DNA of 64,000 nt from Phycisphaeraceae bacterium (GTDB lineage: Bacteria; Planctomycetota; Phycisphaerae; Phycisphaerales; SM1A02): assembly GCA_015709595.1 (NCBI GenBank), contig CP054178.1, positions 3,167,205-3,231,204 of the forward strand. The letters are read 5' to 3'. The translations under genes were made by a program, and so were the position numbers. Shown here piece after piece: positions 60,025 to 64,000 of the stretch (its first letter is position 1; each line of letters begins with the position of its first letter). The notes beneath the pieces are model-generated. The model saw nothing but the letters and a program-made list of their open reading frames with translations. It ran no database searches and was not told the origin of the DNA.

Positions 60025-60053
60025 AGTATACCACCATCCAGAGTGGCAAACAA
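60025..60053 (-). promoter_or_regulatory. Promoter of rpoBC
   Basis: On the minus strand TTGTTT (60053-60048), 17 bp, TATACT (60030-60025). It lies between the rplL terminator and rpoB, leaving a leader of about 140 bases. Confidence 0.5.
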
Positions 60054-60192
60054 CCCACTGTCAAGGGGGAACTTGAGAAAATCATGCTTTTTTCGACGAA
60101 TCCACCCGGTTCGGTCCGCGGTTTGCATGTCCACGATTCTGATGAGCGTCTCTCGATGCAAGTTCAGTATCATCAATGAGTTACCCAAAGAA

Positions 60193-60224
60193 GCGGACCC
60201 GCGTGACAAGGCACGCGGGTCCGC
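60193..60224 (-). terminator. Terminator after rplL
   Basis: Perfect 13-bp arms (60193-60205 and 60212-60224) with a 6-base loop. On the minus strand it is followed by TTCTTT. It splits the ribosomal protein genes from rpoBC. Confidence 0.8.
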
Positions 60225-60251
60225 GATCGGTGGCTGCCGTCGGACCGTTGG

Positions 60252-60659
60252 TCACTTGATCTTGACGGTCGCGCCCGACTCCTCGAGCTTGGCCTTGAGG
60301 GCGTCGGCGTCGGCCTTGGAGATTTTCTCCTTGACCGCCTTGGGAGCGCCGTCCACCAGATCCTTGGCCTCCTTGAGGCCCAGGCCGGTCGCCTCGCGGA
60401 CGACCTTGATGACCTGGATCTTCTTGTCGCCGGCGGATTCGAGGATGACGTCGAACTCGGTCTGCTCGGCTTCCGCCGCCGCCTCACCGCCGCCGCCGCC
60501 CGGTCCGGCCATCACGACCGCACCGCCCGCCGCCGGCTCGATGCCGTACTTGTCCTTCATGTAGTCCGCCAGATCCACCGCTTCCTTGAGGGTGAGGGCG
60601 GCGATCTTGTCGCCCAGCTCGGTGATCTTGGCGTCAAACGTCTTGGTGCCTTCGGACAT
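60252..60659 (-). CDS. rplL: 50S ribosomal protein L7/L12
   Basis: The stalk protein that recruits translation factors, 135 residues. It has the N-terminal dimer helices ('[20 protein letters not shown]'), a Gly/Ala hinge near 50-62 ('[15 protein letters not shown]') and the typical C-terminal domain '[20 protein letters not shown]' with the end 'ESGATVKIK'. GGAG lies 10 bp before ATG 60659. Confidence 0.97.
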   Translation of the reverse strand: MSEGTKTFDAKITELGDKIAALTLKEAVDLADYMKDKYGIEPAAGGAVVMAGPGGGGGEAAAEAEQTEFDVILESAGDKKIQVIKVVREATGLGLKEAKDLVDGAPKAVKEKISKADADALKAKLEESGATVKIK

Positions 60660-60788
60660 GTGTGCTGTGCTCCGTGTCAGAGGTCATTCACCCGAGAGGA
60701 GCCGCACTCGCGGCTTTTAACCCGTGGGCCAGTCGGATGCAATGCGTGAGTCAAAGGAAGGAGAGACGGGGTCGGAACCGGCGGCGGC

Positions 60789-61334
60789 TCAGCCCGTCGC
60801 GGCGATCGGCTCGCCCTTCTCCAGTTTCTCCTGGATGGTTTTGACGATGCCCATGACCCTGCCGCCGGGCCCCTTCGCGGCGCCAACCACCTTGCCGGCG
60901 GGGGAGAGCACGAGGGTCACGACGCGGGCGATGGCCTCGTCGCGCGTGGGGAACTTGCTCAGGGCCTTCACTCCGGCGTCGCCGTCGAAGTACTGCCCGT
61001 CGAGGCAGGCCCCCCGGAGCGTGAGGTTCTGAATCTTCTTGGCCCAGTCAATGAGTTCGCGGGCGACGTCCACGACCGACTCACCCCCGAAGGCGATGGC
61101 GGCGGGGCCGCTCAGGGCCTGTTCGAGCGCGGCCAGAGGCGTGCCGGAAAAGGCCTTCTTCGCCAGCGTGTTCTTCACCACCGTGACGGTGATGTTCTTC
61201 TTCCGCAGCCCGGCGCGCAGGCCGTTGTTGGTCTTGGCGTCCACGCCGCGGACATCGATCACCAGCGCGTTCTCCACGCCGGCGAATCGCTTCTTGTAGT
61301 CATCGACAATCAGGTTCTTGACGGGTCGGGACAT
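60789..61334 (-). CDS. rplJ: 50S ribosomal protein L10
   Basis: The stalk base that binds L7/L12 dimers, 181 residues: 'KNLIVDDYKKRFAGVENALV', 'TVVKNTLAKKAFSGTP', 'FGGESVVDVARELIDWAKK', and a C-terminal helix 'KTIQEKLEKGE' for L12 binding. AGGA precedes ATG 61334. It lies 51 bp after rplA and 129 bp before rplL; a small GCCGC/GCGGC hairpin occurs in that gap. Confidence 0.96.
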   Translation of the reverse strand: MSRPVKNLIVDDYKKRFAGVENALVIDVRGVDAKTNNGLRAGLRKKNITVTVVKNTLAKKAFSGTPLAALEQALSGPAAIAFGGESVVDVARELIDWAKKIQNLTLRGACLDGQYFDGDAGVKALSKFPTRDEAIARVVTLVLSPAGKVVGAAKGPGGRVMGIVKTIQEKLEKGEPIAATG

Positions 61335-61385
61335 GGGAGAGTCCTGTCTGCGTCGCGGGGGCCGTTGGCCGCCCCGCGGGCGCGT

Positions 61386-62060
61386 TTAGACGGCGATCTG
61401 GATGCCGGGCGTCATGGTGCCGCTGACGACCACCTTCTTCACGTACACCCCCTTCACCGACGAGGGGCGCGAACGCTCAATGAGCTGGTGGAAGTGATTG
61501 AAGTTGTCGGCCAGTTTCTCGGCGGGGAAACTCATCTTGCCGATCACGCAGTGAACATTGCCGGTGTCGTCATTGCGATACTCCACCTTGCCGGCGGCGT
61601 ACTCGCGCACCGCCGTCACCACGTCGGGAGTCACCGTGCCCGCCTTGGGCGACGGCATCAGCCCCTTGGGACCGAGCACCTTGCCCAGCTTGCTGACGAT
61701 CCGCATCATGTCCGGGCTGGCCACGGCGACCTGGAAGTCCATCCACCCGCCGTTGATCTTCTCGACGAGATCCTCCCCGCCCGCCTCGATGGCGCCGGCG
61801 GCCTTGGCGGCTTCCACCTTGTCCGGACCGCAGAAGCACACGACTCGCGCCGTCTTGCCCACGCCGTGCGGAAGGGACACGCTGCCTCGCAGCGCCTGGT
61901 CGGCCTGCTTGGGGTCGATGCCCAGGTGGTAGCAGACCTCGACGGTCTGATCAAACTTGGGACCCTTGAACGACTTGAGTGTCTTGAACGCCTCGGACGC
62001 GGGCAGGGGCGTCTTGGGAGCGATCTGGGCGTTGTGCTTGGCTCGCTTGGTCAGTGGCAT
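61386..62060 (-). CDS. rplA: 50S ribosomal protein L1
   Basis: A 224-residue L1-stalk protein: '[20 protein letters not shown]', '[18 protein letters not shown]', '[18 protein letters not shown]', ending with '[19 protein letters not shown]'. It binds 23S rRNA and can repress its own operon. It starts 4 bp after rplK, preceded by GGAGGG. Confidence 0.96.
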   Translation of the reverse strand: MPLTKRAKHNAQIAPKTPLPASEAFKTLKSFKGPKFDQTVEVCYHLGIDPKQADQALRGSVSLPHGVGKTARVVCFCGPDKVEAAKAAGAIEAGGEDLVEKINGGWMDFQVAVASPDMMRIVSKLGKVLGPKGLMPSPKAGTVTPDVVTAVREYAAGKVEYRNDDTGNVHCVIGKMSFPAEKLADNFNHFHQLIERSRPSSVKGVYVKKVVVSGTMTPGIQIAV

Positions 62061-62064
62061 GTTG

Positions 62065-62496
62065 TCAGCCCTCCACCACGGTAACGCCCATGGAACGGGC
62101 AGTGCCTTCGATGATCCGCATCGCCGCCTCGACCGAACCCGCGTTCAAGTCGGGCATTTTTTCCTGGGCGATGGCCTTGAGCTGGGTTCGGGTGATCTTG
62201 CCCACCTTTTCGGTATTGGGCTTGCCCGAGCCGGACTCGATGCCCGCCGCCGACTTGATCAGGACCGACGCCGGCGAGGTCTTGATCTCGAACTCAAAGG
62301 AGCGGTCCTGGTAGACGGTGATGATGCAGCCGACCACCTTGCCCGCGAACTCCTTGGTTCGCTCGTTGAACTGCTGAATGAACTGGCCCGGGTTGACGCC
62401 ATTGGCGCCCAAGGCGGGGCCGAGCGGCGGCGCTGGTGTGGCCTTGCCCCCGGGGGCCATGACCTTGAATTGCTTGGCGATGGGTTTCTTGGCCAT
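62065..62496 (-). CDS. rplK: 50S ribosomal protein L11
   Basis: A 143-residue protein of the GTPase centre: '[20 protein letters not shown]', '[18 protein letters not shown]', then '[20 protein letters not shown]' and '[14 protein letters not shown]'. It is the first gene of the rplK-rplA-rplJ-rplL run. nusG and secE, usual upstream neighbours, are absent; the next gene upstream is a divergent FHA protein. Confidence 0.97.
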   Translation of the reverse strand: MAKKPIAKQFKVMAPGGKATPAPPLGPALGANGVNPGQFIQQFNERTKEFAGKVVGCIITVYQDRSFEFEIKTSPASVLIKSAAGIESGSGKPNTEKVGKITRTQLKAIAQEKMPDLNAGSVEAAMRIIEGTARSMGVTVVEG

Positions 62497-62615
62497 GAGT
62501 GCTCCTACCTCCCACCGTCGTCGTCATTCGCGGATCGAATCCGGGAGTGACTGGGGCGGCCCGGCCAAGGGCGCACGCCCGACGCAGTGGTACACACGGT
62601 CTGGGATGAGCAATG

Positions 62616-62644
62616 AGTCTAGACGCGACGGCAGGGGCGGGCAA
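62616..62644 (-). promoter_or_regulatory. Promoter of the rplK operon
   Basis: On the minus strand TTGCCC (62644-62639), 17 bp, TAGACT (62621-62616), about 120 bp upstream of rplK. Confidence 0.45.
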
Positions 62645-62684
62645 GTCAATGATTGCGCGGAACAGTCGATCGGCGACGCTGCGG

Positions 62685-62690
62685 TACAAT
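62685..62690 (+). promoter_or_regulatory. Candidate -10 box of the FHA-PP2C gene
   Basis: TACAAT ends 9 bp before ATG 62700 with no ribosome binding site between them, as seen for purD and argS. No good -35 was found. Confidence 0.4.
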
Positions 62691-62699
62691 CGCCCCTTC

Positions 62700-64000
62700 A
62701 TGGCCCCCGGATCGCTCAAACTGGAACTCATCGAAGGCCCCGACCCGGCGGGGGACATGCGAGCCATCGCGGTGGATCGGCGGCAAGGGGCGGTGCTGGG
62801 TCGCTCCCGCGAGTGCCAGATCTGCCTGCCCGACCCCACCGTGTCGCGTCGACACGCCGACCTGACCTGTCGGGGACAGCAGTGGTTCGTGCGCGATCTG
62901 AAGAGCCGGCACGGCACGTATCTCAACGCGGTGCGTCTGGAGCCGGACTTTCCTCAGGCGATGGCTGACAACGACCTGCTTCGCGTCGGTCCGTGGACCT
63001 TTCGCGTCTTGCTGGGAGATCGTCGGGAGTCGCTGCGAACCGAGGCGGACGATGAGGGGGGCACGACCCGCGGGAGGGGTTCGCGCATCATGCGCGTCTC
63101 GCCGCAGGAACTGGCGGCTCACCGGCTGCACCTGATCCTCGACGGCGCCAGCCGCATCACCAGCGCCCGGGACGAGGCGGAACTGGCTCAGGCGGCGGTG
63201 GACTCGGCCCTGGCGGGCACCGCCTTTGACCGCGCCGCCATGCTGCGCGACATCAACCGGGGCGAAAGCGTGGAAGTGCTCTGCCACCGCTCCAAGAAGA
63301 ATGGAGGGGGCGAGTTCACCTTCAGCCGCTCGCTCATTCGCGCCGCGTCAGAGGGACAGCTCTCTCGCCTGACCTCCGAGCGGAAGGACGTGCCGTTCGG
63401 CGTGAGCATCGAGGAACTGGGCATCACCGACGCACTCTGCGCGCCGGTCATGCTGGGCGGCGCCGTCGCGGCGTACCTGTACCTCGACGCCCGCGACACC
63501 ACCATTCCCGTGCAATCCGACGCGGCGGACTTCTGCCAGGCCATCGCACGCATGTGCGGCATGGCGCTGGCCAACCTCAAGCGCATCGATCTGGAGCGAC
63601 GCCAGCGCGGGCTGGAGTCGCAGCTTTCCGCCGCCCGCGAGGCGCAGCAGATGATCGTGCCCGCCGCCTCGGGCGAGGTGCTGGGTATTCGGTACGCCAT
63701 GCGGATGCAGCCGGGCAGCTTCGTCGCCGGCGACCTGTTCGACGTGGTGCCGCTGGATGACCGCCGCGTCGCGCTCACGATCGGCGACGTGACGGGCGAA
63801 GGCATCGGAGCGGCGATCCTGATGGCCAGCACCCAGTCGCACCTGCACGCCGCCTTGCGCAAACACGCCGATCCCGCCGCCGCGCTCAATGAGGTGAATG
63901 CCTACATCGCCGACCGTTCGCCCGCCAATCGGTTCATCTCGATGTGGGTGGGGGTCTTCGACCGCGAGACGAAACGGCTGACCTACGTGGACGCGGGGCA
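62700..64000 (+). CDS. FHA-GAF-PP2C (SpoIIE-like) regulator, cut by window edge
   Basis: The first 433 residues are in the window. Residues 8-105 are an FHA phosphothreonine-binding domain ('VLGRSRECQICLPDPTVSRR', 'DLKSRHGTYLNAVRL'). A GAF-like domain follows at about 140-295, then a helical linker ('LERRQRGLESQLSAAREAQQ') and the SpoIIE/PP2C phosphatase beginning near 320 ('GSFVAGDLFDVVPLDDRRVA', 'LTIGDVTGEGIGAAILMA'), which has the metal-binding Asp-Gly pattern partly altered ('GDLFDV'). It would turn off a phosphoprotein partner in a sigma-factor type switch. It is divergent from rplK. Confidence 0.88.
   Translation, partial: MAPGSLKLELIEGPDPAGDMRAIAVDRRQGAVLGRSRECQICLPDPTVSRRHADLTCRGQQWFVRDLKSRHGTYLNAVRLEPDFPQAMADNDLLRVGPWTFRVLLGDRRESLRTEADDEGGTTRGRGSRIMRVSPQELAAHRLHLILDGASRITSARDEAELAQAAVDSALAGTAFDRAAMLRDINRGESVEVLCHRSKKNGGGEFTFSRSLIRAASEGQLSRLTSERKDVPFGVSIEELGITDALCAPVMLGGAVAAYLYLDARDTTIPVQSDAADFCQAIARMCGMALANLKRIDLERRQRGLESQLSAAREAQQMIVPAASGEVLGIRYAMRMQPGSFVAGDLFDVVPLDDRRVALTIGDVTGEGIGAAILMASTQSHLHAALRKHADPAAALNEVNAYIADRSPANRFISMWVGVFDRETKRLTYVDAG

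Noticed and set aside
60701-60718. GCCGC-ACTC-GCGGC hairpin with TTTT between rplJ and rplL
   Set aside because: The T tract follows only on the plus strand, while the genes run on the minus strand, so it cannot end their transcript; perhaps a small RNA structure only.

Overview
The window comes from a high-GC bacterium that looks like a planctomycete, most likely of the Phycisphaerae type. The reasons are a double DUF1080 lipoprotein, odd pseudopilin-like secreted proteins, a HARE-HTH protein, DUF2924 beside a large serine recombinase, and many core genes with little or no Shine-Dalgarno signal. This assignment is inferred from gene content; no database was consulted.

Positions 1 to about 28.7 kb are accessory DNA. 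The left part holds a tyrosine recombinase, a DUF3800 protein, small regulators, zinc-ribbon proteins and an intact ISAs1-type insertion sequence with a 10-bp target duplication. From 7.0 to 9.7 kb lies a plus-strand run of small genes, several unknown, with copied gene-junction sequences between them. From 16.9 down to 9.7 kb (minus strand) lies a compact replication and recombination module: AlpA-like HTH, primase-helicase, a small protein, DUF2924 protein, large serine recombinase, HTH protein and a ParB-methyltransferase fusion. Most neighbours in it overlap by a few bases. It resembles an integrated plasmid or phage satellite.

From 27.8 down to 16.9 kb (minus strand) is the most interesting block: a type I restriction-modification operon in the order hsdM, ImmA/IrrE-like metallopeptidase, winged-helix 'GDGN' protein, hsdS, HipA-like kinase, HipA-N/HIRAN protein, hsdR and two unknown genes. 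Spacing from hsdM to the first unknown gene is almost zero apart from 67 bp before hsdS, so the toxin-like kinase parts, the protease and the restriction enzyme are probably made together. A tRNA-Asn gene at 28.7 kb marks the edge between accessory and core DNA, with its 3' end facing the island.

From 29.5 to 64 kb the genes are mostly conserved housekeeping genes: proC, trpC, mgtE, upp, purD, argS, purE, lysA, and the rplK-rplA-rplJ-rplL and rpoB-rpoC transcription and translation cluster. Among them are secreted or membrane proteins (CPBP protease, EEP hydrolase, DUF1080 lipoprotein, a divergent subtilase and two paralogous pseudopilin-like proteins), an orphan DNA methyltransferase and, running off the right edge, an FHA-PP2C regulator. 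Strong hairpin terminators follow rpoC, rplL, the subtilase gene and the upp/DUF6263-like convergent pair. Several core genes have a -10-like hexamer only 8 to 9 bases before the start codon, which suggests leaderless mRNAs.
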